DNA of 64,000 bases from Corynebacterium stercoris (GCF_024160105.1 NZ_JAMFTQ010000007.1:1-64000), one strand, 5' to 3'. Positions 1 to 9,109 are shown, numbered from the stretch's first letter. Notes: a model not told the origin generated them from the sequence alone. Program-made: numbers and translations.

Positions 1-570
<570 letters not shown>

Positions 571-900
571 AACGTTTCGTCAAGAAACAGGCCGTGAAAA
601 GCCCAATACCCAACCAAAACAACCAACCACACACCCAACAAGGTGCGTGTACTGGCAAAAAATGTTTTCCAAAAATTACTGCAAACAACCAACCCCACCA
701 TCCGACGAGGAAAAACATGGGGCTGGCCAAAAAACTTGCAAAAAATGATGCGAATCAATCATGAACCACACCAACAATGGCATCCCCATCAATGGATTCA
801 GAACACCACCACCGGCACACACCAACCACACCGCAATCAAACACAGCGCAGCCAATGCCACAGGCACACAACCAACCACAAACAAAAAATGCATTGGCAC

Positions 901-923
901 ACTATCGAGTTCTCAAACAACAC
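901..923 (-). promoter_or_regulatory. rrn leader element (antitermination/processing motif)
   Basis: The minus strand reads TGTTGTTTGAGAACTCGATA, the TGTTTGAGAACTC-type motif found in the 16S leader of actinobacterial rrn operons. It is associated with antitermination and RNase III processing of the precursor. It lies about 55 bases downstream of the predicted promoter -10 and 330 bases before the mature 16S end. Confidence 0.7.
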
Positions 924-977
924 ACGCACACCCCGTCGGCCAGTCATTTCGACCCGCCTCCGTAAGTGGCTTGCTTT

Positions 978-1006
978 ACGTTACTGTGTCGGTTTTCCGT
1001 TGTCAA
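978..1006 (-). promoter_or_regulatory. rrn promoter (TTGACA - 17 bp - TAACGT)
   Basis: On the minus strand a perfect TTGACA (-35, 1001-1006) is followed after exactly 17 bases by TAACGT (-10, 978-983), which fits the actinobacterial TAnnnT rule. It points into the 16S leader. This is the only strong sigma-70-type promoter I see upstream of the rRNA. Confidence 0.8.
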
Positions 1007-1147
1007 CTTCCGGTTCATATCCCGTCAGCGACCCGTTCACCGGACCGTAACCTCTGCAATTATCTCGTTCCCTCGAGCTGGTCTTACCTTGCTCTCGGCA
1101 ACGGGTGACTATGTAACCATGCGTCGCCAGAACGTGCAAACTCCCAG

Positions 1148-1903
1148 CTAGTGATAGGTGGCGATGGGCCCGTGGGGTCCTTCTATCACCTGCACCGGGG
1201 TATTGAAGATCTCGGTGAGCAGGTCGTCGCGCATGATCTCCTCCGCGCGGCCGAAGGCCGCGATCTGCCCGTCCTTCGCGGCACAGATGTAGTCTGCGTA
1301 GCGAGCTGCGAAGTTGATGTCGTGCAGCACGATGACGATTGTCCTGCCGAATTCGCGGGATGCGTCATGGAGGTGCTGCATCATCTCGACGCTGTGCGCG
1401 ATGTCGAGGTTGTTCAAAGGTTCGTCGAGAAGCACGTACTCCGTCTCCTGGCAGAGCACCATCGCCACGTACGCGCGCTGGCGCTGCCCGCCGGAAAGCT
1501 GATCGAGGAAGCGGCCCTCGAGGGGGCGGAGACCGAGGAAGTCGATGTACTTGGAGATGATCTCCTCGTCTTGCGTCGTCAAGCGGCCGCCCGAATACGG
1601 GAACCGGCCGAAGCCCACCAGCTGGCGCACGGTGAGGCGGGTGACAAAGTGGTTCTCCTGGCGCAGGATCGAGATGATCTTGGCCAGGTCCTTGGATTTC
1701 GCGCTGGCGATGTCCATGTTGCCGACGGTGACGGTGCCGGAGTCGACCTCGAGGAGGCGGCCGATCATGGTGAGCATAGTCGATTTGCCGGCGCCGTTCG
1801 GGCCGACCAGTGCGGTGATGCCGCCGGTCGGGATCTCCAGGTTGACGGGGCCGATCGCGACTTCGCTGGAGTACTCCTTGCGCACGTTGTCGAGTGTGAT
1901 CAC
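1148..1903 (-). CDS. Iron-siderophore ABC transporter, ATP-binding protein
   Basis: A 251-residue ATPase of the FecE/FepC type that powers import of ferric siderophores through the two membrane permeases encoded just upstream. Visible motifs are Walker A GPNGAGKS (residues 34-41), signature LSGGQRQR (about 136-143) and Walker B YVLLDEP with the D-loop NNLD. The length is usual for the family. Its GTG start overlaps the stop of the preceding permease (GTGA), so the genes are translationally coupled. It is the last gene of a four-gene operon (binding protein, permease, permease, ATPase) read toward the rRNA promoter. The specific siderophore cannot be told from sequence. Confidence 0.92.
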   Translation of the reverse strand: MITLDNVRKEYSSEVAIGPVNLEIPTGGITALVGPNGAGKSTMLTMIGRLLEVDSGTVTVGNMDIASAKSKDLAKIISILRQENHFVTRLTVRQLVGFGRFPYSGGRLTTQDEEIISKYIDFLGLRPLEGRFLDQLSGGQRQRAYVAMVLCQETEYVLLDEPLNNLDIAHSVEMMQHLHDASREFGRTIVIVLHDINFAARYADYICAAKDGQIAAFGRAEEIMRDDLLTEIFNTPVQVIEGPHGPIATYH

Positions 1904-2904
1904 AGCCGGCCCTTTCTCAAGACAACCACCAGGAACGTCAAACCGCCCACCAGCTCGATGATGATGGAGACCACGCCCTGGGCATAGAAGATATGGTTCA
2001 GAACAAAGTACGCGCTGGTGAGCACGCAGAAACCGAGCAGCGCCGCCATCGGGAAGATGTAGCGGTGGTCGTAGGTGTCGGTGAACTGGTACGCCAGGGT
2101 GGCCACCAGGAAGCCGAGGAACGTCATCGGGCCCACTAGCGCGGTTGACACTGCCATAAGCACCGCCACCAGCACAAGGGTATAAACCGCGTGAAAGCGG
2201 AAGTGCACGCCCACGTTCACCGCGGCGTCACGCCCCAGGTTCATGACGTTCAGCCGCATCGAGTTCGCCAGCATCAGCACCACGGCCAGGATCACCAGCG
2301 GAATCGCCACCGGGTAGTACGTCGGGTCCGCGTTGTTCACGGAGCCGAAGAGGCGCGCAGTGAGCACGTCGAACTCGCTGGGGGTGAGCATGCGCTGCAT
2401 GAACGTGGACACGCTGGCCAGCCCGCCGCCGAGCACGATGCCCACCAGCAGCATCGCGTGCAGGTTCGCGGTGTTGTCCGTGAGCAGCCAGGAATACAGC
2501 ACCAGGCTCAAGCCCACCATCACCGCGATCTGGAACAGAAACATCTCTAAGGTGCGGGCATTGAGCAGGCTGGACGCACCAAAGAAGTACACCGTGGCGG
2601 TATGGATGGTCACGTACAGCGCCTCGAAGCCCATGATGGAGGGCGTGAGGATCCGGTTGCTGGTCACGGTTTGGAACGCAACCGTCGCCACTGCCTGGCA
2701 CACGGCGACGATCGCCATTGCAATGACGGCGTTTTGTCGCCGTTGAACGATGAGCCAGAAACCGCGGCTGCCGAACTCCACCGGGATGTTGTATGCCAGA
2801 AGGCCCACCGTGGACAGCGCCGCAATCACCGCGAGCACCCCGATGGTCACCCAATAGCGCTTCTTGCTTTTCGACGATTGAAAAGCACCGACTCCCCTAC
2901 CCAC
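1900..2904 (-). CDS. Iron-siderophore ABC transporter permease (FecCD family), second permease
   Basis: A 334-residue integral membrane protein with many hydrophobic segments and the FecCD layout (N-terminal helix after a basic stretch, GMFL/G-rich loops, a GPMTFLGFLVA segment near residues 256-266 typical of the cytoplasmic coupling region). With the neighbouring permease it should form the heterodimeric channel for ferric siderophores. The GTG start overlaps the end of the first permease by 8 bases and its stop overlaps the ATPase start, so all are one operon. Confidence in family is high; substrate is inferred only from operon context. Confidence 0.9.
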   Translation of the reverse strand: MGRGVGAFQSSKSKKRYWVTIGVLAVIAALSTVGLLAYNIPVEFGSRGFWLIVQRRQNAVIAMAIVAVCQAVATVAFQTVTSNRILTPSIMGFEALYVTIHTATVYFFGASSLLNARTLEMFLFQIAVMVGLSLVLYSWLLTDNTANLHAMLLVGIVLGGGLASVSTFMQRMLTPSEFDVLTARLFGSVNNADPTYYPVAIPLVILAVVLMLANSMRLNVMNLGRDAAVNVGVHFRFHAVYTLVLVAVLMAVSTALVGPMTFLGFLVATLAYQFTDTYDHRYIFPMAALLGFCVLTSAYFVLNHIFYAQGVVSIIIELVGGLTFLVVVLRKGRL

Positions 2905-3871
2905 GCTTCGTCTGCCTCACAATCATCGCGATGAAGACAGCGGCGCCGACCACGCCGAGGATCACCGACACGGGCATCTCGAACGGGGCGATGACGGTCC
3001 GGCCGAGAATGTCGCACACCGTCACAATGCCGATGCCGAGCAGGCAGACCCACGGGAGGTTCGAGCGGAGATCGTCGCCGCGCAGCATGCTCACAATGTT
3101 CGGCACGATGAGCCCGAGGAACGGGAGGTTGCCGACGACGACGGTGACAACGCCGGCCGCGACCGCAACGAGCGACGTGCCGACCAGCACGATGCGGTTG
3201 TAGTTCAGACCGATGCTGGTGGCGATGTCCTCCCCCAGCCCCGCGGCCGTAATGCGGTCCGCGTACAGGAACACGAGCACAACGACGACGAGCACCACCC
3301 ACAGCACCTCGTACTGGCCCTTGATCACGGACGTGAACGAGCCGGCGAACCAGACACCGAGCGATTGGAGCAGGTCGAACTGCAAGGCGAAAAACATTGA
3401 CACGGAGCTCACCACGGCGCCCATCATGATGCCGACGATCGGCACGATCAGGCTGGAGCGCAGCGTGACCCGGCGCAAAAACGCGAAGAACACCATCGTG
3501 CCCACGAATGCGAAGGTGATGGCCAAAAGCATGCGGGTCATCACCGTGCCGTCGGGAAACAGCACGAATGAGGTGAGCAGGCCGAGCCCCGCCCACTCGG
3601 TAGTGCCAGTGGTGGTCGGCTCGACGAATCGGTTCTGGGTGAGCATCTGCATGATCAACCCGCACATCGCCATGGCCGCGCCGGCCAGCACGAGCGCAAT
3701 CGTGCGCGGGACGCGGGTGGTTTGGAACATGGCCCACCCGTCCTCCGACCCGCGGATGTCGTACTGGCCCGTCGCCAATGATGCGGCGAGCAAGGCTAAA
3801 ACGAGGACCACCGCCAACCCGAACTTCCAGGTAAGAAGTTTCGGGCGCGTGGCGGTGGTCTGGGGATTCAT
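2897..3871 (-). CDS. Iron-siderophore ABC transporter permease (FecCD family), first permease
   Basis: A FecCD-type permease of 324 residues from the ATG at 3871 (MNPQTT...). A TTG at 3910 would add 13 residues but would overlap the binding-protein gene by 29 bases, so the ATG, 10 bases after that gene's stop, is preferred. It carries the usual 9-10 hydrophobic segments and a GNLPFLGLIVPNIV motif (near residue 250), the conserved loop that contacts the ATPase in BtuCD-like importers. It pairs with the second permease downstream. Confidence 0.9.
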   Translation of the reverse strand: MNPQTTATRPKLLTWKFGLAVVLVLALLAASLATGQYDIRGSEDGWAMFQTTRVPRTIALVLAGAAMAMCGLIMQMLTQNRFVEPTTTGTTEWAGLGLLTSFVLFPDGTVMTRMLLAITFAFVGTMVFFAFLRRVTLRSSLIVPIVGIMMGAVVSSVSMFFALQFDLLQSLGVWFAGSFTSVIKGQYEVLWVVLVVVVLVFLYADRITAAGLGEDIATSIGLNYNRIVLVGTSLVAVAAGVVTVVVGNLPFLGLIVPNIVSMLRGDDLRSNLPWVCLLGIGIVTVCDILGRTVIAPFEMPVSVILGVVGAAVFIAMIVRQTKRG

Positions 3872-3881
3872 CAACGACAGG

Positions 3882-4925
3882 TTACTTGGCCGCCTCGAAG
3901 GCATCAGCAAGCTGGTTGAGAATCTCGGTGTAGGTGAGGATGGACTCGTTGGTGTAGGTGTCCTTCGGCGCGACGTAGACGTGGCCGTCCTTGATTGCCG
4001 CGACGTTCTGCAGTGCCGCGGAATCGTTGATCACGGACAGGGCCTCCGGGGAACCCTCGGCAGTCTTGGTGCCTGCGTCGCGGTCGAGGACGAGCAGCCA
4101 GTTCGGGTTCGAGTCGGCGATGGCCTCAACGGAGATGTCGTCGCCCTTGTGATTTTCGGTCGCACCCTCGACCTCGAGGGCCGGGGTGAGGCCGATGAGG
4201 TCGAACAGCGGGCCCCAGGTACGGCCGACGGACGGCGCGACGTAGCCGATCTCGCCGCCGGACACGTTCAGCGCCATGACGGTCCACGCCGGGTCGTATG
4301 CGTCGCGGGCGCGCTGGACGGCCTTGGTGAAGTCCTCGACGACCTGCTCAGCTTCCTGCTCCTTGCCGAAGACCTCGCCCAGGGCGAGGGTCTGGCGGAT
4401 GAGCTCCTTGTCGAAGTCCTCGCCGTCACGCGGCTCGAAGTCGAGCAGCACGGCATCCGGCGCGAGGTTCTGAATCTCCTCGTCGTGGCTCATGAAGCGC
4501 TGGCCGGACACGATGACGTCCGGGTCAGCTGCCACGATCGCCTCAAGGTTCGGCTCGCGGTGGTTGCCGATGTCCACGATGGAATCGTCGTCGGAAATGC
4601 CCGGAATGGTGTTGGGCACCAGCGCGCGGGCGGCCGCGACCGGTTTGATGCCCCAGTTATCCAGCAGCTCGAAGGAGCGGTTGTCCAAGGCGACGACGCG
4701 CTGCGGCGGGACCGGCACGACCTTCTCGCCGTAGTTGTCGGTCACGGTGACCGTGCCGGCAGCGGCTTCCACGGCGGCGGTCTCGGAGGAAGCCTCGGCC
4801 ACGGCGGTCGTCTCGCTCGTCGGGGTGTTGGAATCCCTTGCCGGCTCCGTGTTGGAGCAGGCGCCGAGCACCAGAGAACCGGCGGCGGCGAGGGCGATGA
4901 ACGCGGTGCGCGTGAAACGTGCCAT
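3882..4925 (-). CDS. Iron-siderophore ABC transporter substrate-binding lipoprotein
   Basis: First gene of the importer operon. The N-terminus is a lipoprotein signal with a lipobox (LVLGAC, Cys near residue 22), followed by a Thr/Ser/Ala-rich linker and then a periplasmic-binding-protein type III domain (VVALDNRSFELLDNWGIKPVA..., DPDVIVSG, IADSNPNWLLVLDRD). It should capture ferric siderophore at the outer face of the membrane. The ATG at 4925 is chosen because AAAGGAAG sits 8 bases upstream; the in-frame GTG at 4934 lies within that ribosome-binding stretch. Length is 347 residues. It is probably iron-regulated (see the candidate operator just upstream), but this is inference. Confidence 0.92.
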   Translation of the reverse strand: MARFTRTAFIALAAAGSLVLGACSNTEPARDSNTPTSETTAVAEASSETAAVEAAAGTVTVTDNYGEKVVPVPPQRVVALDNRSFELLDNWGIKPVAAARALVPNTIPGISDDDSIVDIGNHREPNLEAIVAADPDVIVSGQRFMSHDEEIQNLAPDAVLLDFEPRDGEDFDKELIRQTLALGEVFGKEQEAEQVVEDFTKAVQRARDAYDPAWTVMALNVSGGEIGYVAPSVGRTWGPLFDLIGLTPALEVEGATENHKGDDISVEAIADSNPNWLLVLDRDAGTKTAEGSPEALSVINDSAALQNVAAIKDGHVYVAPKDTYTNESILTYTEILNQLADAFEAAK

Positions 4926-4950
4926 GGACGTCACTTCCTTTCGATAAGGA

Positions 4951-4986
4951 CAGGGTTACCTGACGCACTTTAGGCTGCCCAAACGT
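4951..4986 (-). promoter_or_regulatory. Candidate iron-repressor (DtxR-like) operator upstream of the siderophore operon
   Basis: The short region before the binding-protein gene contains a 12-base imperfect palindrome CAGGGTTACCTG (4951-4962) and a TTTAGGCTGCCC half-site (4969-4980). Both resemble parts of the DtxR consensus TTAGGTTAGCCTAACCTAA, but neither is a full match. The position, about 25-60 bases before a siderophore gene start, is where such an operator would be expected. Confidence 0.25.
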
Positions 4987-5020
4987 CGGCAGGCAAACCC
5001 CTCCGTCTGCACGCACCCCC

Positions 5021-5698
5021 CTAGAAAAAGACGATGCTCTCCCGCTCCAGCCAGGCGCCCCTGCCGCTGACCGAGTCCCAACAGGTCACGCCGGTTTCCT
5101 CTACCGCGCAGACGAACGGGCCGTGATGGACCACTTCGCCGTACTGGACAATCTCGGCGGGCTGGGCCCCCTGGGGCCACACCTCGTCGTAGTACAGCGG
5201 CGGGTCGGTCTGCTCGCGGACGTAGCCGTGCAGCACCTCCGCCACCCACCGCGGGGTCCCCAGCTCACCGATGCCGTACGCCTCGCTGGCGGTCAGCGAC
5301 CGCACGCCGCAATCAAACATCGGCTCCCCCTCGAGCTGCATCATGCAGCCGATGTTCTCGGAGGGTGCTCGGAATACCGCGTACTGCAGGCCGCCGTCCG
5401 TGGTGCTCTTGACGCTGCGGATCGGGCGCGCGTTCGGCGGAATCGGCCCGCCGGCACCTGGGTACGCCAGCGGCGCGCCCGGCACGCCTCGCTCGGGCTC
5501 CGCCGCGGCAGACGACGGCTTCGCGGCAGAAGTCTGCACGGTGGTCTCCTCCGCACTGGTGGTTTCCGGCGCGGAGGAGCTCATGGAGGCGGCGGCCTCA
5601 GTTGTGGTGAAGGTGGCGGTGTCCGGCAGGGGCTTTTCGCTGCACCCGGCGAGGAGGCCCACGGCGGCGACCACGGCTGCGACGGCTTTGCGTTTCAT
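5021..5698 (-). CDS. Putative secreted lipoprotein of unknown function
   Basis: From the ATG at 5698 the 225-residue product begins MKRKAVAAV, with a short hydrophobic core and lipobox LLAGCS (Cys near residue 19), so it is predicted to be exported and lipid-anchored. A low-complexity Thr/Ser/Ala/Glu linker (about residues 28-70) precedes a compact C-terminal domain with several Cys residues (GCMMQ, FDCGV, FVCAV, VTCWD), which could form disulfides outside the cell. I do not recognise a named domain. An earlier in-frame start at 5734 is rejected because the signal peptide begins at MKRK. It sits alone between the siderophore operon and the tmRNA terminator. Confidence 0.75.
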   Translation of the reverse strand: MKRKAVAAVVAAVGLLAGCSEKPLPDTATFTTTEAAASMSSSAPETTSAEETTVQTSAAKPSSAAAEPERGVPGAPLAYPGAGGPIPPNARPIRSVKSTTDGGLQYAVFRAPSENIGCMMQLEGEPMFDCGVRSLTASEAYGIGELGTPRWVAEVLHGYVREQTDPPLYYDEVWPQGAQPAEIVQYGEVVHHGPFVCAVEETGVTCWDSVSGRGAWLERESIVFF

Positions 5699-5747
5699 GG
5701 GCAGAACTGTATGGGGCTTACCTGTGCGCACCATCGGAAGAAACGTA

Positions 5748-5778
5748 AAACCCGCTGGCCAGTACGGCCAGCGGGTTT
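5748..5778 (-). terminator. Intrinsic terminator of tmRNA (probably bidirectional)
   Basis: A perfect 13-base-pair stem AAACCCGCTGGCC / GGCCAGCGGGTTT (5748-5760 and 5766-5778) with a 5-base loop. Read on the minus strand it lies 8 bases past the tmRNA 3' end and ends in a short T run, as expected of the ssrA terminator. Confidence 0.85.
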
Positions 5779-5786
5779 CACTTCAG

Positions 5787-6173
5787 TGGAGCTGCCGGGA
5801 ATTGAACCCGGGTCCTTCACCACCGCGCCAGGGCTTCTCCGTGCGCAGTTCGCGCCTTGCCTCTCATCGGCCCTCCGGATCAGGCAAACATGTCCGGATG
5901 ACGGGCCCAGTCAGTGAAAAATGTCCCCTCCGAAGCCCCACTGACAGGGCCGGAAGGCAAGTCCCTTAAGTCGACGCCAGGTACCGGGTCAGGGACATCC
6001 CCGGCCTGACGGACACGCAGGTCGCTTACTCTATTGCTTAGGCAGCGAGGGCGTAGTCACGCTGAGAGTTCTTCTCTGCGTTTATTGGTTACAGCGACGC
6101 TCACGGTGGTCTCCTGCCTGCACCGGCACGCTTCCCCTGGCTGAGTAGATGAAGTCGAAACCAAATCAACCCC
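5787..6173 (-). ncRNA. ssrA: tmRNA (ssrA)
   Basis: Minus-strand RNA of 387 bases. The 5' end GGGGTTG (6173 downwards) pairs with the 3' end CAGCTCC plus discriminator A (5787-5794) to form a tRNA-Ala-like acceptor stem, and the T-arm GGTTCAATTCC is intact. CCA is not encoded. The tag reading frame near 6035-6080 gives AEKNSQRDYALAA followed by TAA, close to the AEKSQRDYALAA tag I recall for C. glutamicum. It rescues stalled ribosomes with SmpB, whose gene is two genes upstream on the same strand. Confidence 0.96.
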
Positions 6174-6202
6174 ATGCACTACGAAGAAACGTAGGTCTGT
6201 GA

Positions 6203-6231
6203 ACATTAGCTCACACCCGCCACAACCGCAA
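6203..6231 (-). promoter_or_regulatory. Likely ssrA promoter (TTGCGG - 17 bp - TAATGT)
   Basis: On the minus strand TTGCGG (6226-6231) and TAATGT (6203-6208) are spaced 17 bases apart, placing a start site near 6197 and a precursor 5' leader of about 24 bases before the mature tmRNA end. The leader includes a small CTACG/CGTAG hairpin. RNase P would be expected to trim it. Confidence 0.5.
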
Positions 6232-6242
6232 GACCCGCGGGC

Positions 6243-6908
6243 TTATTCCGCGGTGCGCGGGGGCCGCACGCGCAGGAACTCAATGACCGCATCCGGGCCA
6301 GCGTCGACGGCGAGGCGCGCCGCGCGAGCCACGTTGGCGGCATCCATCTTCGGGCGGTCATCATCGCCCGCCAGCATGTCGGTGTTGGTTCGGCCCGGGT
6401 GCAGCGAGGTCACGCGGACCTTGCCGGCCTCCTCTTCCTGCAGGGAGTCGGTGAAACCCTTCAGGGCGAACTTCGACGCGCAGTAGGCGGTGTTCTCCGC
6501 CACGCCGTGGAGCCCGGCACCGGAATTGATCGTGATGATGAGCCCGTTCGAACGTCGTAAAGCAGGGAGCAGTGCCCGGGTGAGGGTGACGGGAGCGAGG
6601 ACGTTGATGTCCATGGTCTCGCGCCACTGCTCGTCCGTCAGCTCCTCGAAGGGGCCCTTGTACAGCACGCCTGCGGCGAGGACGAGCACGTCGAGCTGTT
6701 CGATCTCGGCGGCTGCGCGCTCGAGGGCAGCGGTGTCTCGCAGGTCCACCTCGAAGGGCTCGGCGCTGGGCAGGGCTTGGACGATTTCCGACGCATCCTT
6801 CGAGGCGCCGGCGTAAATGTGGTGGTCCTTGCCCAGTTCCTCGGCGATGGCGCGACCGATGCCGCGCGATGCCCCGGTGATCAAAGCGGTTTTCGTGTGG
6901 GTAGTCAT
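6243..6908 (-). CDS. Short-chain dehydrogenase/reductase (SDR)
   Basis: A 221-residue classical SDR. The nucleotide-binding TGASRGIG motif lies at residues 11-18, the NNAG-equivalent is LAAGV, and the catalytic Ser and YCASK (Tyr-x-x-x-Lys, about residue 141-145) are present after a Ser-containing INSGAGL segment. It should be a cytoplasmic NAD(P)-dependent oxidoreductase; the substrate cannot be inferred. It is a little shorter than the usual 240-250 residues. It lies between smpB and ssrA on the same strand, 15 bases downstream of the smpB stop, so it may share that transcript without sharing its function. Confidence 0.85.
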   Translation of the reverse strand: MTTHTKTALITGASRGIGRAIAEELGKDHHIYAGASKDASEIVQALPSAEPFEVDLRDTAALERAAAEIEQLDVLVLAAGVLYKGPFEELTDEQWRETMDINVLAPVTLTRALLPALRRSNGLIITINSGAGLHGVAENTAYCASKFALKGFTDSLQEEEAGKVRVTSLHPGRTNTDMLAGDDDRPKMDAANVARAARLAVDAGPDAVIEFLRVRPPRTAE

Positions 6909-6923
6909 GCCGCCTAAGCGTAC

Positions 6924-7418
6924 TTAGGCTTTGATGCCCTTGAACTTGCGTCCCAGGTCGCGGGCGATTTCGCGGTCCTCGGTGCGGCGCTTGATGTCCT
7001 GGCGGCGGTCGTAATCCTGCTTACCTTGTGCAAGCCCGAGCTCGATCTTCGCGCGCCCGTCTTTCAGGTAGAGCGAGAGCGGCACGAGGGTGCGGTTGCC
7101 GTCGCGCAGCTTGCCCTCCAGCGAGTCGATTTCGCGGCGGTGCATGAGCAGCTTGCGGGTGCGGCGCGGGGTGTGGTTGGTCCAATGCCCCATGGAGTAC
7201 TCGGGGATGTGCAGGTTGCGCAGCCACACCTCACCGTTATCGATGGTGGCGAATGCCTCCGTGAGCGACGCCTTGCCCTCGCGCAAGGACTTGATTTCGG
7301 TGCCCACGAGCACGATGCCGGTCTCCCACGTATCCAGGATCGTGTAATCGTGCCGCGCCTTGCGGTTGGTTGCCAAGACGCCGGAGTTGCCGGTTTTCTG
7401 TTTCTTCTTCTTGGCCAT
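6924..7418 (-). CDS. smpB: SsrA-binding protein SmpB
   Basis: Binds tmRNA and brings it to stalled ribosomes for trans-translation. The product from the ATG at 7418 is 164 residues and starts MAKKKKQK; an upstream GTG/ATG extension would add an unrelated 29-residue tail and is rejected. Family hallmarks are NRKARHDY near the N-terminus, ETGIVLVGTEIKSLR, the ENG-like IDNGEVWL, and a basic C-terminal tail with DRRQDIKRR. It lies downstream of ftsEX and upstream of ssrA on the same strand, an arrangement conserved in corynebacteria. Confidence 0.97.
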   Translation of the reverse strand: MAKKKKQKTGNSGVLATNRKARHDYTILDTWETGIVLVGTEIKSLREGKASLTEAFATIDNGEVWLRNLHIPEYSMGHWTNHTPRRTRKLLMHRREIDSLEGKLRDGNRTLVPLSLYLKDGRAKIELGLAQGKQDYDRRQDIKRRTEDREIARDLGRKFKGIKA

Positions 7419-7434
7419 AAGGCCTGTCAGTGTA

Positions 7435-8337
7435 CTACTTGCGCACGTAGGAACGAAGCGCCACCTGCGCAGCAATGCCGCCGATGACCATCGCACCCAG
7501 CCCAACGAGCGGCATTACCGTCCACACCGCGGAATCCGGAATGCGGGCAATGAGCTGGGAGGCGTACAGCTGCGAGAGCATCGGGTCGACCACCCAGCGC
7601 TGGGAGCCCCACACCAGCAGCGTGGCCAGCACCGCGCCCATAAGCACGGACACCACCGCTTCAAGCACGAACGGCGCTTGGGTGAACCAGCGCGACGCGC
7701 CCACCATGCGCATGATGCCGATCTGCTCGCGGCGGTTGAACGCCGCGAGCTGCACCATGTTCACGATGAGGAACAGCGCGGCCAGCCCCTGCGCCGCGGC
7801 GACCAGCCACGTGACGTTGCGGAACGTATCCATCGTGCTCGCTGCGCCACGCACGGTATCCGCCTGGTCAGTGACCACGGCGACTTGCGGGAGGTCCGCG
7901 ATCGCGTCGATCGGGGTGGTATCCGACGGATCCTTCAACCGCACGTGCAACGCCGCCGGCAACGCGTCCGGGCTGGTCTCGCGCACGAGGTCCGGCTCCG
8001 TGTCCTGGAACAACTCGACGAAGCGCTCGTAGGACTGCTCGCGGGAGCGGAAGGTCACCTGTTCCACGCGGTCATCTTTCTGCAGGGTGTCGCGCACCTC
8101 GCGGCAGGCATCACTGGAGCAGTCGGTGTCGGTGGCCGAGATTTCCTCGTCCAGCTCCACCATGACCTCGACGCGGTCCAGATAGAGGTCCTTCGTCGCC
8201 GCCGTTGTCTGCGTGATCAGGATGCCGGCACCGACCAGCGCAAGCGACAGTGCCGTCGTGATCACCAGCGCGATGGTCATGGTGACGTTGCGCCCGAGGC
8301 CCCGCAGGCCTTCCTTGACGATGAATCCCCAGTTCAC
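7435..8337 (-). CDS. ftsX: Cell division protein FtsX (permease-like)
   Basis: Membrane partner of FtsE; the complex controls septal peptidoglycan hydrolysis. The 300-residue protein has the FtsX layout: an N-terminal helix (about 20-40), a large extracellular domain (about 45-165, with a possible disulfide between the two Cys of CSSDAC), then three helices with the FtsX/MacB-type cytoplasmic loop (RREQIGIMRMVGAS). GTG start at 8337, 4 bases after the ftsE stop, so they form one operon with smpB. Confidence 0.96.
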   Translation of the reverse strand: MNWGFIVKEGLRGLGRNVTMTIALVITTALSLALVGAGILITQTTAATKDLYLDRVEVMVELDEEISATDTDCSSDACREVRDTLQKDDRVEQVTFRSREQSYERFVELFQDTEPDLVRETSPDALPAALHVRLKDPSDTTPIDAIADLPQVAVVTDQADTVRGAASTMDTFRNVTWLVAAAQGLAALFLIVNMVQLAAFNRREQIGIMRMVGASRWFTQAPFVLEAVVSVLMGAVLATLLVWGSQRWVVDPMLSQLYASQLIARIPDSAVWTVMPLVGLGAMVIGGIAAQVALRSYVRK

Positions 8338-8341
8338 TGCC

Positions 8342-9043
8342 CTACCCCCTCACGTTTCCGTACACGCCGTTGCGGTCGTCGCGCACCAGCTTGCCCAGGT
8401 CCAGCTCCATCACGCGTTGGCGCATGTCGTTCACCGCGCGCGCATTGTGCGTGGACATCACCACCGTCGTGCCGAGGCGGTTGATGCGCGCCAACAGCGC
8501 CGTAATCTCATCCGCCGTGCCCGGGTCGAGGTTGCCGGTCGGCTCATCCGCGAGCATCAGCGGCGGCCTGTTCACGAAAGCACGCGCAATGGCCACGCGC
8601 TGCTGCTCGCCGCCGGAGAGCTCGTGGGGCATTCTTTTGCTTTTCGACGCCAGTCCCACCAGCTCGAGCGCATCCGGCACCAATTTGTCGATGCGGGCCT
8701 GCTTTTTGCCGATCACCTGCAACGCGAACGCCACGTTGTCGTACACGCTGAGTTTCGGCAGCAGGCGGAAATCCTGGAACACGTAGCCGATGGATTGGCG
8801 CAGTGCGTTGATCTGCTTGCCCTTGAGCGCGTTGACGTGGAAGTCGTTGAACCAGATGTCGCCGGAGGTGAGGTTCTCCTCGCGAATCATCAGCTGCAGA
8901 AACGTCGACTTGCCCGATCCGGAGGGGCCGATGAGGAAGACGAACTCGCCGTCGGCGATGGTGAAGGAGACATCGTCCAACGCCGGGCGCGTCGAGGTGG
9001 GATACACCTTGGTGACGTGGTCGAAGGAAATCACGGGCCACAC
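8342..9043 (-). CDS. ftsE: Cell division ATP-binding protein FtsE
   Basis: ABC-type ATPase that partners FtsX at the divisome. Walker A is GPSGSGKS (about residues 39-46), signature LSGGEQQR, Walker [12 protein letters not shown], and the H-loop STHNAR is present. Two GTG starts are possible: 9043 (MWPVISFDH), which has AGGT 5 bases upstream, and 9034 (MISFDH), which matches the usual FtsE N-terminus. The gene is first in the ftsE-ftsX-smpB set; prfB, which normally precedes ftsE in corynebacteria, lies 11.8 kb away here. Confidence 0.96.
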   Translation of the reverse strand: MWPVISFDHVTKVYPTSTRPALDDVSFTIADGEFVFLIGPSGSGKSTFLQLMIREENLTSGDIWFNDFHVNALKGKQINALRQSIGYVFQDFRLLPKLSVYDNVAFALQVIGKKQARIDKLVPDALELVGLASKSKRMPHELSGGEQQRVAIARAFVNRPPLMLADEPTGNLDPGTADEITALLARINRLGTTVVMSTHNARAVNDMRQRVMELDLGKLVRDDRNGVYGNVRG

Positions 9044-9074
9044 ATTACCTGTTACTGGAGTGGCGCAAGTAAAA

Positions 9075-9103
9075 CCCCGCCGGGCCTCGAATGCCTGGCG
9101 GGG
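9075..9103 (-). terminator. GC-rich hairpin between aldehyde dehydrogenase and ftsE
   Basis: Arms CCCCGCCGGGC (9075-9085) and GCCTGGCGGGG (9093-9103) form an 11-base stem with one wobble/mismatch. Read on the minus strand it is followed by TTTTAC. It is the second of two consecutive hairpins downstream of the aldehyde dehydrogenase gene. Confidence 0.7.
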
Positions 9104-9109
9104 TCACTA

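Larger units (their letters stand above)
571..1147 (-). promoter_or_regulatory. 16S rRNA leader and promoter region (no gene)
   Basis: This 577-base stretch has no credible coding sequence on either strand. Read on the minus strand it holds the rrn promoter near 978-1006, the conserved actinobacterial leader element near 901-923 and then about 330 bases of G/T-rich leader up to the 16S 5' end. The right-hand end (about 1010-1147) separates the rrn promoter from the siderophore ABC operon on the same strand; I see no convincing intrinsic terminator in it. Confidence 0.8.

Noticed and set aside
5787..6242. Integration site for a mobile element at tmRNA
   Set aside because: No integrase, no duplicated 3' end of ssrA and the neighbours (SDR, smpB) are ordinary.
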